Shown here in pieces: positions 26,892 to 34,953 of a stretch of 64,000 nt of DNA. The position numbers and the translations under genes are program-made. Positions within the stretch are counted from its first letter, which is position 1. Each line of letters begins with the position of its first letter. Below the pieces are notes generated by a model that searched no databases, was not told the DNA's origin, and saw nothing but the letters and a program-made list of their open reading frames with translations. This DNA comes from Lachnospiraceae bacterium (GTDB lineage Bacteria > Bacillota > Clostridia > Lachnospirales > Lachnospiraceae): contig JAQUVX010000019.1 in assembly GCA_028693165.1 (NCBI GenBank), positions 1 through 64,000 of the forward strand, given 5' to 3'.

Positions 26892-27132
26892 AAGAATTTT
26901 TGTTGTGGCGAAAATATTTGATAAACAGGGGTGTCTTGCCTACCGCTGCAAGACTGTAAATGAAGCTCGTTGTCTTCCGGGAACTTTGGAGGCGCTAAGG
27001 GCGGAGGGAGTACAAATTGTGATTCTGGATGATCCTGATATCTATTCGGAATATGCACCTTATGTTTATGAGGAAGATATGAAATCATTTATAGACCAGG
27101 TAAGCGCTATGAACCGCACTGCTGTTGTGTAA
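26881..27132 (+). CDS. Small conserved-looking protein after the RelA/SpoT gene
   Basis: An 83-residue soluble protein starting MGDKRIFVVAKIFDKQG, preceded by GGAAGGTGAG. An alternative in-frame ATG at 26860 lies further upstream. It has alternating strands and helices (VQIVILDDPDIYSEYAPYVY, then a C-terminal helix) and no membrane segment. It overlaps the end of the broken RelA/SpoT frame by 11 bases, so the two formed one unit. A regulator or antitoxin of a toxic small alarmone synthetase is conceivable but unsupported by recognised motifs. I do not recognise the family with confidence. Confidence 0.6.
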   Translation: MGDKRIFVVAKIFDKQGCLAYRCKTVNEARCLPGTLEALRAEGVQIVILDDPDIYSEYAPYVYEEDMKSFIDQVSAMNRTAVV

Positions 27133-27156
27133 GAAGAACGGCAGTGCGGTTTTATA
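27112..27156. terminator. Terminator between convergent genes
   Basis: A 15-base arm (27112-27126) pairs with 27138-27152 with a single G-T type mismatch and is followed by TTTTAT. The 5' arm lies inside the last codons of the preceding gene. It probably also stops the convergent ybaK-like transcript. Confidence 0.75.
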
Positions 27157-27164
27157 ATGTATTT

Positions 27165-27632
27165 TTACCAGTTCTTGCACACATCAATCCAGGAAACCGG
27201 ATGGGCGTATTGTTCCAGCTCGTCAATGGTCAGTTCGATTGCGCTGTTGCTGCTTCCGCAGGCAGGAAATACGGTTTCAAAGCGTTTAAGCGATACGTCA
27301 AGATAAACGGAAACACCGGTGTTGACGGCAAAGGGGCAGACACCGCCAATGGCATGGCCGATCAAGGTCTCAACCTCCTCTGGTGTCAGCATTTTTGCTT
27401 TTGTAGCGAATTGAGTTTTGTATTTGTGGTTGTCGATTTTTGCGTCACCTGCTGTGACAATCAGAATGGCACTTCCATCGATCAGGAAGGAAAGGGTTTT
27501 GGCAATTCTTGCAGGTTCGCAGTGCAGAGCGGCAGCAGCCAGTTCTACAGTCGCGCTTGACACATCAAATTCTAATACGCGGGATTCCATGCTATATTGT
27601 TTGAAATATGCTTTTACTTTTTCAATTGCCAT
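27165..27632 (-). CDS. YbaK/EbsC-family aminoacyl-tRNA deacylase
   Basis: A 155-residue protein of the YbaK/ProX editing family, which hydrolyses mischarged aminoacyl-tRNAs such as Cys- or Ala-tRNA(Pro). Motifs include EPARIAKTLSFLIDGSAILI, HKYKTQFATKAKMLTPEEVE and IGGVCPFAV. The last Gly-Gly-x-Cys-Pro-Phe is typical of the bacterial YbaK/EbsC group. It is monocistronic and converges on the small gene at 26881. It is a housekeeping-type gene next to a visibly patchwork region. Confidence 0.88.
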   Translation of the reverse strand: MAIEKVKAYFKQYSMESRVLEFDVSSATVELAAAALHCEPARIAKTLSFLIDGSAILIVTAGDAKIDNHKYKTQFATKAKMLTPEEVETLIGHAIGGVCPFAVNTGVSVYLDVSLKRFETVFPACGSSNSAIELTIDELEQYAHPVSWIDVCKNW

Positions 27633-28098
27633 GATTTGGGCCTCCGTACTTTTTGTTTTGGGTGGTCAGAAACTTGTCTGATATGAATGTTACTATGAAT
27701 TGTACGGAAATTCAAGAGTGGATGTTGGGATTGGCTGTTTGGTTGCCGGGAAAAGGATTTTGGAATTTCATTTTACTATTCCGAATGGAGATCCGGATTG
27801 CAATTTGATTTGTGGCCTGCCATTTTACAATTAAGCTACTATTTGGTAATTTCAGGTAGAATATTGCTAAAACTACCAAAAATATCCTTGGAAATCTGCG
27901 TTATGTAAACCGTCTGGGCGATTTTTGAGGAATACACCGCCGGCTGTCCAGGAAACCTGGGTTTCTTTTGTAATTGAAGCCAAATCAACGACAGAATTAC
28001 CAAAATGCCGCGGCAAAGGGTGTATTTGCTGGCTTTGCCAGGAGGTGTTTGGACAAGTTGGGCGCAAATGCGAGATTGTTGTCCAAACGGTTCGGAAA

Positions 28099-28147
28099 GT
28101 TGACATAAAATCGAGATCGAGGGGGAGCTCAGGCCAACCAAAATCAA
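28099..28147 (+). repeat. Dispersed repeat, left copy (upstream of RhuM gene)
   Basis: It begins GTTGACATAAAA and ends CAACCAAAATCAAC. The copy at 29456-29503 shares the beginning, the CGAGA core and the end with a few substitutions and a one-base gap. The two copies are in the same orientation and bracket the RhuM gene. Confidence 0.55.
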
Positions 28148-28222
28148 CGATAGAATTACCAAAACGCTGTGTAAAATGTTATTTGTGTTTGGATTAATCG
28201 TTTCGAGAAATCGAGGATTTAA

Positions 28223-28251
28223 TTGTTAAAGCGAAGAGGGGATGCTATAAT
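28223..28251 (+). promoter_or_regulatory. Promoter of the RhuM-family gene
   Basis: TTGTTA (28223-28228), a 17-bp spacer and TATAAT (28246-28251), about 100 bases before the ATG. Confidence 0.6.
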
Positions 28252-28350
28252 AATTTTAAATATGCGTTCCTCAATTTGTTTTCATGTAAGGATAGAAAAT
28301 GACAGCGGAACGTATCAGAGTAAATGATCGCCTATCTGGAGGGATAAGAC

Positions 28351-29370
28351 ATGAAAGACGAAATAATGAATCCACTTTCTGATATTATTATGTATAAACG
28401 TGATGATGGAATGGTTAATGTGGAAATTCTTGTACAAAATGATACGTTATGGCTTACTCAAGATAGGATGGCCGAATTATTTGGGGTTCAAAGACCTGCA
28501 ATTACGAAGCATTTAAATAATATTTTCAAAGCAGGGGAACTGGAAGCGCATTCAGTGTGTTCCATTTTGGAACGTACTGCTGCTGATGGCAAGAATTATT
28601 CTGTAAAGTACTACAATCTGGACGCAATTCTCTCTGTGGGATATAGAGTAAATAGTAAACAGGCAACATTATTTCGGGTTTTTGCAAGTCAGGTTTTGAA
28701 AGAATATTTGATCAAAGGGTTTGTCATGAACGATGAACGACTGAAAAATCCTGAGAATATCTTTGGTAAAGATTATTTTGACGAGCAGTTAGAACGTATT
28801 CGTGATATCAGATCCAGTGAGAGAAGATTTTATCAGAAGATTACCGATATTTATTCTCAATGCAGTGCCGATTACGATGTAAACGCTTTAGAAACAAAGC
28901 ATTTTTTTGCAACGGTGCAGAATAAATTACATTATGCAGCAACACAGCATACGGCCGCCGAAATCGTATATCAAAGGGCTGACAGTGCCAGGCAGAATAT
29001 GGGTTTAACATCATGGAAAAATGCACCCGATGGCGCGATTCGAAAAAGTGATGTGGCGATTGCAAAGAATTATTTGGATGAAAAGGAAATCAAGAATTTA
29101 AACGAAATCGTGAGCATGTATCTTGATTATGCAGAACGCCAGGCAAATCGTGGAATTGTCATGTATATGAAGGATTGGGCGGAGCGTCTGGACGCCTTCT
29201 TGCAGTTTAATGAAGAAGAGATCTTGCATGACAAAGGAAAAGTGACACATGCAATCGCAAAGGCATTTGCGGAAAATGAATTCGAGAAGTATAGAACAAT
29301 TCGAGATCAGAAATACATATCAGATTTTGATAAGCTGATGTTAGAAGTACAAAAAAAGGAAGAATCATAA
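28351..29370 (+). CDS. RhuM-family protein (virulence/phage-type)
   Basis: A 339-residue RhuM protein. The N-terminal 110 residues carry a helix-turn-helix/Bro-N-like module (LTQDRMAELFGVQRPAITKHLNNIF) and the family motif YYNLDAILSVGYRVNSKQATLFR. The helical C-terminal part includes EIVYQRADSARQNMGL and SMYLDYAERQANRG. RhuM genes are found in genomic islands and near restriction or phage-defence genes; the molecular role is not established. GGAGGG precedes ATG 28351. It is visibly richer in A and T than neighbouring operons and is bracketed by copies of one repeat, so it was probably acquired as a single-gene cassette. Confidence 0.9.
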   Translation: MKDEIMNPLSDIIMYKRDDGMVNVEILVQNDTLWLTQDRMAELFGVQRPAITKHLNNIFKAGELEAHSVCSILERTAADGKNYSVKYYNLDAILSVGYRVNSKQATLFRVFASQVLKEYLIKGFVMNDERLKNPENIFGKDYFDEQLERIRDIRSSERRFYQKITDIYSQCSADYDVNALETKHFFATVQNKLHYAATQHTAAEIVYQRADSARQNMGLTSWKNAPDGAIRKSDVAIAKNYLDEKEIKNLNEIVSMYLDYAERQANRGIVMYMKDWAERLDAFLQFNEEEILHDKGKVTHAIAKAFAENEFEKYRTIRDQKYISDFDKLMLEVQKKEES

Positions 29371-29455
29371 ACGTTCAATGCTATCTTAATTCATTTTCTG
29401 CGGGTAACTTGACGGCACTTGGCTTCTGGGTTATCCATATGAGATCCTTGGGGCG

Positions 29456-29503
29456 GTTGACATAAAACGAGACCGGGCAGGCGCAGGTCAACCAAAAGCA
29501 ACC
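29456..29503 (+). repeat. Dispersed repeat, right copy (downstream of RhuM gene)
   Basis: It begins GTTGACATAAAACGAGACCG and ends CAACCAAAAGCAAC, matching the left copy at 28099-28147 in order and orientation. Confidence 0.55.
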
Positions 29504-29552
29504 CAGATTACTCCCACCCAACCCAGATTACCCCAGATTACCCCAACTCCCC
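29501..29552 (+). repeat. Short tandem repeat (CCCAGATTAC units)
   Basis: Three to four imperfect units of ACCCAGATTACCCC between the dispersed repeat and the thioesterase stop codon. They are C-rich on this strand and noncoding. Confidence 0.6.
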
Positions 29553-29567
29553 CAAAATCCTCCTAAC

Positions 29568-30077
29568 TCACACTGCATCCCCCAAAAACATCGTCATCGT
29601 AGCTGTTGCAATCAGGCGGTTCTGTTCGTCGGTAATCTGCACCTGGTTGACGACGGTTTTGCGGCCCTTGTGGACGGCGTTGGATTCGACGCAGATTCTT
29701 CCTGCACTCACGCCGCGCAGGAACTGAATGTTGCCGGCCTGGGTGACATTCAAAATTTGATATGCATAAGTGGACATCCCGGCGGCCATATCGCACAGGG
29801 AGAAAAGAAATCCGCCGTGTGCGTTGCCGTACAGGTTCAGGCATTCCGGCAAGACCTCGATGGCAAGTTTTACGTGGCCGGGCGCGATCTCCAGAATTTC
29901 CGCTTTTTCAAGGCCGCCGATCGCTTGGACATGGCGGCGAAGCCCTTCCTGAATCTCCGGTCTGAACTTCTCAAATCCCAACTCCATACCCTTTGACTTC
30001 TCGCCCCTCAACTCCGAAACCCCGAACTCCTCACCGCTCAACTTCTCACCCCTCAACCCTTCTAATTTAAAGTTCAT
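29568..30077 (-). CDS. PaaI-type hotdog thioesterase with repetitive N-terminus
   Basis: About 169 residues if started at ATG 30077, which has GGTGGAGG upstream; an upstream in-frame ATG at 30164 would add 29 residues without such a site. The C-terminal 120 residues form a hotdog fold with LNLYGNAHGGFLFSLCDMAA and LRGVSAGRICVESNAVHKGR, the PaaI/YdiI pattern for hydrolysis of acyl- or aryl-CoA. The N-terminal 40 residues (LRGEKLSGEEFGVSELRGEK) come from an internal DNA repeat and are unlike the family. It is divergent from the acyl-CoA cluster at 30.4 kb, so it may release CoA from intermediates of that pathway. Confidence 0.82.
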   Translation of the reverse strand: MNFKLEGLRGEKLSGEEFGVSELRGEKSKGMELGFEKFRPEIQEGLRRHVQAIGGLEKAEILEIAPGHVKLAIEVLPECLNLYGNAHGGFLFSLCDMAAGMSTYAYQILNVTQAGNIQFLRGVSAGRICVESNAVHKGRKTVVNQVQITDEQNRLIATATMTMFLGDAV

Positions 30078-30274
30078 CAATCTATAACCTCCACCAAAAT
30101 GTGATTTAATTAACGAAGATACACAATCATTCAACGAATCTATAAGATCGTCCCGCATAACCAATCCAGAAAAAGATTTTGTGTATTATAATTCAAAAAC
30201 GGCATAAATACAAGGGGAAAAAGGATTGATAGGAAATACCTATGGATTGCGAAGAAGAACCAAGAGAGAGCCGA

Positions 30275-30304
30275 TTGGATTTATTCGTGTACATAATCTA
30301 TAAT
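30275..30304 (+). promoter_or_regulatory. Promoter upstream of the first acyl-CoA dehydrogenase gene
   Basis: TTGGAT (30275-30280), 18 bp, TATAAT (30299-30304), giving a leader of about 80 bases. The remaining intergenic sequence back to 30078 is AT-rich with another TATAAT at 30187-30192 and no gene. Confidence 0.5.
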
Positions 30305-30389
30305 AAATACATCGAGGTTGTTAAAAAAACATCAAACAAGCTCAACAAGAAAACTCAAAAACATAACATGGATAAGAGGAGGAAACGCA

Positions 30390-31577
30390 ATGAGCAAATT
30401 ATCTCAGGAACAGTTCCAGGCTTACTTGATGCAGATTCGTGAGCTGGCAGAGGGACCGCTGGAGGAAATCCAGAAAGAGGTAGAGGTTACCAACAAATTC
30501 CCGCAGGAGTTTTACGATCTTGCAATCAAAAATGATTTATACAGATGTGCACTTCCGGAGCAGTACGGCGGATATGGTCTGAGCGAGTTAGAGATTTTAC
30601 AGGTACAGGAGGAGTTCTCCAGAGGACCGGGCGGAATGAGAATGCATCTGCATTATGCAATGGATCTGAACTGGAGAATCCTTGATGATTACGGCAATGC
30701 AGAGCTGAAAGCAGAGTGGATGCCGAAATTCCAGGATAAATCCGTATTTACCTGCTTTGCACTGACCGAGATCACCGGAGGAACCGGCGCTGACTTACAT
30801 ACAACCGCTGTTAGAGACGGCGATTCTTATGTATTGAATGGTGAGAAGACCTTGATTTCCCACACCGACTGCTGCGAATTTGCATATGTAATCGCAGTGA
30901 CCGATCCGGATGCTGCTGACAAGAACAAGAGACTGTCTGCATTCTTCGTACCGATGGATGCTCCGGGATTTGAAGTAATCAACATGCCTCATATGATGGG
31001 CTGCCGCGGTGCTGGCCATGGTGATCTGAAATTCACCGACTGCCGCATCGACAAGAAATATCTGTTAGGCGAAGAGGGACAGGGTCTTGAGATTGCACTG
31101 CACTCCTTATCCGTATCCCGTGCACATATCGCAGCTTCCAACCTGGGTATGGCTCAGAGAATGTTAGAGCTGTCCCTGACCTACGCTGAAGAGCGTGTAA
31201 CCTTCGGCAAGCCGATCGGAACCCGTCAGGCCATCAAGATGAAAATCGCTGATATGTCCATGATGGTACACGCACTGCGCTGCATGGTTTATGATTTCGC
31301 GAAAGATTACGAAGAGAACCCGACCGGTGAGTACATCGAGGAGAAGGCTGCTATGTGTAAGCTGTACAGCATCGATACCACCAGAAGAGTCAGCGATGAG
31401 ATGCTGGAGATCTTCGGCGGCGTTGGCTACTTCGAGGACTGCAAGTACGGCCCGACCGAGCGTCTGTATCGTGACTGCCGCGCAATGTGGTTAGAGGAAG
31501 GTGCTCCGACCGTTCAGAGAATCACCATCGCAAGAAACACTGTAAAACATAACGGACAGATCAAATACGTTCTGTAA
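30390..31577 (+). CDS. Acyl-CoA dehydrogenase family flavoenzyme (first of two)
   Basis: A 395-residue FAD enzyme of the acyl-CoA dehydrogenase fold, acting on the alpha-beta bond of a CoA thioester with ETF as redox partner. The FAD-binding region FTCFALTEITGGTGADLHT and the C-terminal EIFGGVGYFEDCKYGPTERL are typical. The catalytic Glu is probably Glu370 in WLEEGAPTVQR, in the position of the YEG motif of short-chain enzymes. GAGGAGG precedes ATG 30390; an in-frame TTG at 30318 does not have it. It shares the general pattern of CaiA-like reductases. It is separated from the rest of the cluster by a terminator, so it may be expressed more strongly. Confidence 0.9.
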   Translation: MSKLSQEQFQAYLMQIRELAEGPLEEIQKEVEVTNKFPQEFYDLAIKNDLYRCALPEQYGGYGLSELEILQVQEEFSRGPGGMRMHLHYAMDLNWRILDDYGNAELKAEWMPKFQDKSVFTCFALTEITGGTGADLHTTAVRDGDSYVLNGEKTLISHTDCCEFAYVIAVTDPDAADKNKRLSAFFVPMDAPGFEVINMPHMMGCRGAGHGDLKFTDCRIDKKYLLGEEGQGLEIALHSLSVSRAHIAASNLGMAQRMLELSLTYAEERVTFGKPIGTRQAIKMKIADMSMMVHALRCMVYDFAKDYEENPTGEYIEEKAAMCKLYSIDTTRRVSDEMLEIFGGVGYFEDCKYGPTERLYRDCRAMWLEEGAPTVQRITIARNTVKHNGQIKYVL

Positions 31578-31610
31578 TCAAACAGACAGAATCGGATAAA
31601 CAGAAATGAC

Positions 31611-31655
31611 AAAGGCTGTCGCATGAAGGATCTCCTTTGTGTGACAGCCTTTTTG
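31611..31655 (+). terminator. Terminator inside the acyl-CoA cluster
   Basis: AAAGGCTGTC (31611-31620) pairs with GACAGCCTTT (31643-31652) and ends in a T run. It lies between the first dehydrogenase and the CoA transferase gene and would split the cluster or attenuate the downstream part. Confidence 0.8.
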
Positions 31656-31720
31656 TCTCAAAAACAGCTGAAAACAGCTCAAAACGGCTGAAAAACAGGA
31701 ATCAGAAGGGATCTGTAAGC

Positions 31721-32947
31721 ATGAAACCATTAGAAGGTGTGAAAATAGTTGATCTGACCACATACCTTGCGGCACCGACGACCGTCCGCGTGCTGGGGGA
31801 GTGGGGAGCCGATTGTATCAAGATTGAATCGGCAAAAGGCGATCCGGCCAGAACCCAGGGTGCGGTATTCAATATGCCTTATACGGATGACGAAAATCTG
31901 GCATTTGATGTAGCCAACATGAATAAGCGTTTTATTACTCTGAATCTGAAATCAGAGAAGGGACTTGAGATTGCATATAAGCTGCTCTCCGAGGCAGATG
32001 TATTTGTAACGAACACCAGAACGAAATCGCTGGTAAAGCTTGGACTTGATTATGAGACTCTGAAGGAGAAATTCCCGAAGCTGATCTTCGCGCAGGTACT
32101 CGGCTATGGTGAGTTCGGACCGGAGAAAGACAGCGCCGGATTCGACGTGACCTGCTACATGGCAAGAGGCGGTGTATTTGGAACCACGGTGAATAAGGGC
32201 GATGCCCCGATGATCCCGACCAATGGATTCGGTGATTTCCAGGTTTCCATGAGCCTTGCTTCCGGCATCTGTGCCGCGTTGTATCAGAGAGAGAAGACCG
32301 GTAAGGGCGACAAAGTGACCGTCGGTCTGCATCATGCAGCGGTATTTGCACTGAGCACCGGCGTCATTTCCGCGCAGTACGGCAACCAGTATCCAAAGAG
32401 CCGTCTGGAAGTGGTCAATCCGTTCAACAACGTATATCGTTCCAAGGATCAGAAATGGGTTGTGATCTGCTGTCCGGAATATGACAGAGATTATGAGAAG
32501 ATCTTCACATTGTTAGGAAGAGACGACATGGTCGGCAATCCAAAATATATGAAATGCGATGACATCAATGCAAATGGACTGAACCATGAAGTAGTCGGCG
32601 CACTGGATGAGGCATTCGCGCAGCTGACCAGAGACGAGATCATGAGCATGTTCAAGGGCGCTGATCTTGCATGTGAAGCGGCTTATGAGCCGGTTGATAT
32701 GTATACCGATGAGCAGGTATGGGCAAATGACATTATTCGGAAGATTCCATATCCGTCAGGCGAGAGATGTATGCCGACCAACCCGGTCAGCTTCAACAAT
32801 ATGGGCAGACCGGAATTCGCCATCGGCGGTTCTCAGGGCGCGCAGACGGTAGAGATCATGAAGCATCTGGGCTATGGCGATGCCGAGATCGAAGAGGCAC
32901 TTGCCTCCGGAGCAGCTGAGGCTGAGAAAAAGCTGAAGAAACTGTAG
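31721..32947 (+). CDS. CaiB/BaiF-type (family III) CoA transferase
   Basis: A 408-residue family III CoA transferase that moves CoA between carboxylates. The N-terminus MKPLEGVKIVDLTTYLAAPT and WGADCIKIESAKGDPARTQG are characteristic. The catalytic Asp lies in EFGPEKDSAGFDVTCYMARGG. GAAGGGAT precedes ATG 31721. A CoA ligase in the same cluster (36019) could prime the first CoA ester, while this enzyme recycles CoA from product to new substrate, as in the CaiB/CaiC pair of carnitine reduction. The substrate is unknown. A 10-base tandem repeat (AAAACAGCTG-like) lies just upstream. Confidence 0.9.
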   Translation: MKPLEGVKIVDLTTYLAAPTTVRVLGEWGADCIKIESAKGDPARTQGAVFNMPYTDDENLAFDVANMNKRFITLNLKSEKGLEIAYKLLSEADVFVTNTRTKSLVKLGLDYETLKEKFPKLIFAQVLGYGEFGPEKDSAGFDVTCYMARGGVFGTTVNKGDAPMIPTNGFGDFQVSMSLASGICAALYQREKTGKGDKVTVGLHHAAVFALSTGVISAQYGNQYPKSRLEVVNPFNNVYRSKDQKWVVICCPEYDRDYEKIFTLLGRDDMVGNPKYMKCDDINANGLNHEVVGALDEAFAQLTRDEIMSMFKGADLACEAAYEPVDMYTDEQVWANDIIRKIPYPSGERCMPTNPVSFNNMGRPEFAIGGSQGAQTVEIMKHLGYGDAEIEEALASGAAEAEKKLKKL

Positions 32948-32977
32948 GAAAGAATAAATATAAGGAAGGTGAAACAC

Positions 32978-34120
32978 ATGAGTTTACTTTACACCGAGGA
33001 GCAGAAGGAACTGCTGGCCATGGTTCGTGAGATGGCTGAGAACGAAATTAAGCCTTTCGTTAAGGATGCAGACGAAAAAGGTGAGTGTCCTAAGGAATTG
33101 TACAAATGGGGCTTTGACATGGGACTTCATATGCTGGAGATCCCGGAGCAGTACGGCGGAACCGGTCTTTCTTATGAGACCACAGCCATGATTTTCGAGG
33201 AGTTGGCTAAGGTGGATGCCGGTTATGCAATCACATTTGTAACCACATTCGTTGCACTGAGAAATGTAATTCTGGCAGGAACCCCGGAGCAGGGTCAGTA
33301 TTTTGCAGACAAGATCGCTCCTGGAGCATTTGCAGGCTTTGCACTGACCGAGCCGAATGCGGGATCTGATCCGGCAGGCATGCGAGCAACCGCTGTGAAG
33401 GACGGCGACGATTATATTTTAAACGGCACCAAGACCTTCATCACCAACGGCGCAGTATCAGACGTATTTGTAGGCTTCTTCAAGACCGATGTGGCGGCAG
33501 GACACAAGGGCATCTCCGCATTTATCGTAGATGCAGATGCACCTGGCGTGACCGTAGGCGCACACGAGAACAAGATGGGCCTGCGTCTTTCCAACACCAC
33601 CGACCTGATTTTTGAAAACGTGCGTGTGAAGGCTTCTGCAATGGTGGGCCCGGAAGGTTCCGGCTTCAAGCTGGCACTGAACGCCCTGAATCTGTCCCGC
33701 GCATTCGTTGCCACCATGGCAGTCGGCATCATGCAGAGAGCACTGGATGAATCCGTGAGATATGCAAAAGAGAGAAAACAGTTCGGCAAGCCGATCATCA
33801 AATTCCAGATGGTTCAGCAGATGCTGGCAGATATGGCAATCAAGATCGAAGCTTCCCGCTGCGTGGTCAACAACACCATGAAGATGATGGATGCAGGCAT
33901 CATGGTTCAGAAGGAAGGTTCCATCTGTAAGACATTCGTATCCGACTGTGCACAGGAGGTTACCTCCAACGCTGTTCAGATTTTCGGCGGCTACGGCTAC
34001 AGCAAAGAATATCCGGTAGAAAAACTGATGAGAGATGTAAAAGTATTCCAGATTTTCGAGGGCGCAAACCAGATCCAGAGAATGACCATCGCAGGAGTGC
34101 TTGAGAAGGAATACAAATAA
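32978..34120 (+). CDS. Acyl-CoA dehydrogenase (second), short-chain/butyryl-type
   Basis: A 380-residue acyl-CoA dehydrogenase close to the butyryl-CoA dehydrogenase pattern. It has IPEQYGGTGLSYETTAMIFE, FALTEPNAGSDPAGMRATAV, ITNGAVSDVFVGFFKT, RKQFGKPIIKFQMVQQMLAD and IFGGYGYSKEYPVEKLMRD. The catalytic Glu is Glu361 in FEGANQIQRM. AAGGAAGG precedes ATG 32978. It is directly upstream of etfBA, its likely electron partner. Together with the first dehydrogenase it suggests either two sequential redox steps or an electron-confurcating reductase. Confidence 0.93.
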   Translation: MSLLYTEEQKELLAMVREMAENEIKPFVKDADEKGECPKELYKWGFDMGLHMLEIPEQYGGTGLSYETTAMIFEELAKVDAGYAITFVTTFVALRNVILAGTPEQGQYFADKIAPGAFAGFALTEPNAGSDPAGMRATAVKDGDDYILNGTKTFITNGAVSDVFVGFFKTDVAAGHKGISAFIVDADAPGVTVGAHENKMGLRLSNTTDLIFENVRVKASAMVGPEGSGFKLALNALNLSRAFVATMAVGIMQRALDESVRYAKERKQFGKPIIKFQMVQQMLADMAIKIEASRCVVNNTMKMMDAGIMVQKEGSICKTFVSDCAQEVTSNAVQIFGGYGYSKEYPVEKLMRDVKVFQIFEGANQIQRMTIAGVLEKEYK

Positions 34121-34146
34121 ACAATCATAAACGAGGAGGAAGAAAC

Positions 34147-34935
34147 ATGAATATCGTTGTTTGTATAAAACAGGTTCCGGATACCACCGAGATCAAGATC
34201 GATCCGGTTAAGAACACGCTGATTCGTACCGGTGTACCGAGTATCATGAATCCATTTGATAAGAATGCATTAGAGACTGCTCTTCAGCTCAAGGATCAGT
34301 ACGGCGGCAAGGTCACCGCGCTGTGTATGGGACTGCCGCAGGCAAAGGCGGTTCTGCGGGAAGCACTTTCCATGGGCGCAGACGAGGCCTATCTGGCGAC
34401 AGACCGCGCATTCGGCGGCTCTGACACCTACGCAACCAGCTACATTCTGTCAAAAGCAATCGAGAAATTAGGGCCGTTCGACGTGATTCTAGGCGGCAAA
34501 CAGGCCATCGATGGAGATACCGGTCAGACCGCTCCGTCTATCGCAGAGCATCTGGGAGCCACCCGTCTGACTTATGTGCTGGATCTGAAGATTGAGGGTG
34601 ACAAGGTCATCGCGAGACGTCAGGTTGAGGAAGGAATTGAAGTCGTTGAGACTAGGTTCCCGATTCTGTGCACCGCAACCAAGGAGAGCAACAAGCCGAG
34701 ATATGCGACCGTCAAGAGAAAAATTGCATCCTTAAAAGCAGAGATTCCGGAAATTCATCTGGCGGACCTGATCGATGCGGATACCACCAAGATGGGTCTG
34801 AAGGGATCACCGACCAAGGTAAAAGCAACCTTCACACCTCAGAGAACTGCAAACGGTGTAACCATCGAAGGCAACAGCCCGATCGAGGTTGCAGACAATC
34901 TGATCGGCAAGCTGGTTGACGCAAAGGTACTTTAA
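34147..34935 (+). CDS. etfB: Electron transfer flavoprotein beta subunit
   Basis: A 262-residue EtfB/FixA-type protein beginning MNIVVCIKQVPDTTEIKIDP, with ALQLKDQYGGKVTALCMG, the nucleotide-binding region DVILGGKQAIDGDTGQTAPS and the recognition-loop-like TATKESNKPRYATVKRKI. With EtfA it carries electrons to or from the acyl-CoA dehydrogenases, and in anaerobes it may bifurcate electrons from NADH. AGGAGG precedes the ATG. It lies between the second dehydrogenase and etfA, spaced by 26 and 18 bases, in one operon. Confidence 0.95.
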   Translation: MNIVVCIKQVPDTTEIKIDPVKNTLIRTGVPSIMNPFDKNALETALQLKDQYGGKVTALCMGLPQAKAVLREALSMGADEAYLATDRAFGGSDTYATSYILSKAIEKLGPFDVILGGKQAIDGDTGQTAPSIAEHLGATRLTYVLDLKIEGDKVIARRQVEEGIEVVETRFPILCTATKESNKPRYATVKRKIASLKAEIPEIHLADLIDADTTKMGLKGSPTKVKATFTPQRTANGVTIEGNSPIEVADNLIGKLVDAKVL

Positions 34936-34953
34936 AAAAGGAGGTTTTTGGAA

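Larger units (their letters stand above)
27633..28350. other. Gene-free AT-rich stretch with dispersed repeats
   Basis: About 700 bases without a convincing gene. It holds two copies of AAATCAACGA(C/T)AGAATTACC (27982 and 28141, 25 of 27 bases alike over the full unit). It also holds a 50-base unit at 28099-28147 that recurs at 29456-29503 beyond the RhuM gene, and a short palindrome (CCAGGAAACCTGG near 27949). The promoter of the RhuM gene lies at its end (28223-28251). Short frames crossing it lack ribosome binding sites. Confidence 0.55.

Noticed and set aside
27839-28200. Short frames on both strands in the repeat-rich gap
   Set aside because: They are formed by the dispersed repeats, have no ribosome binding sites and no recognisable product.
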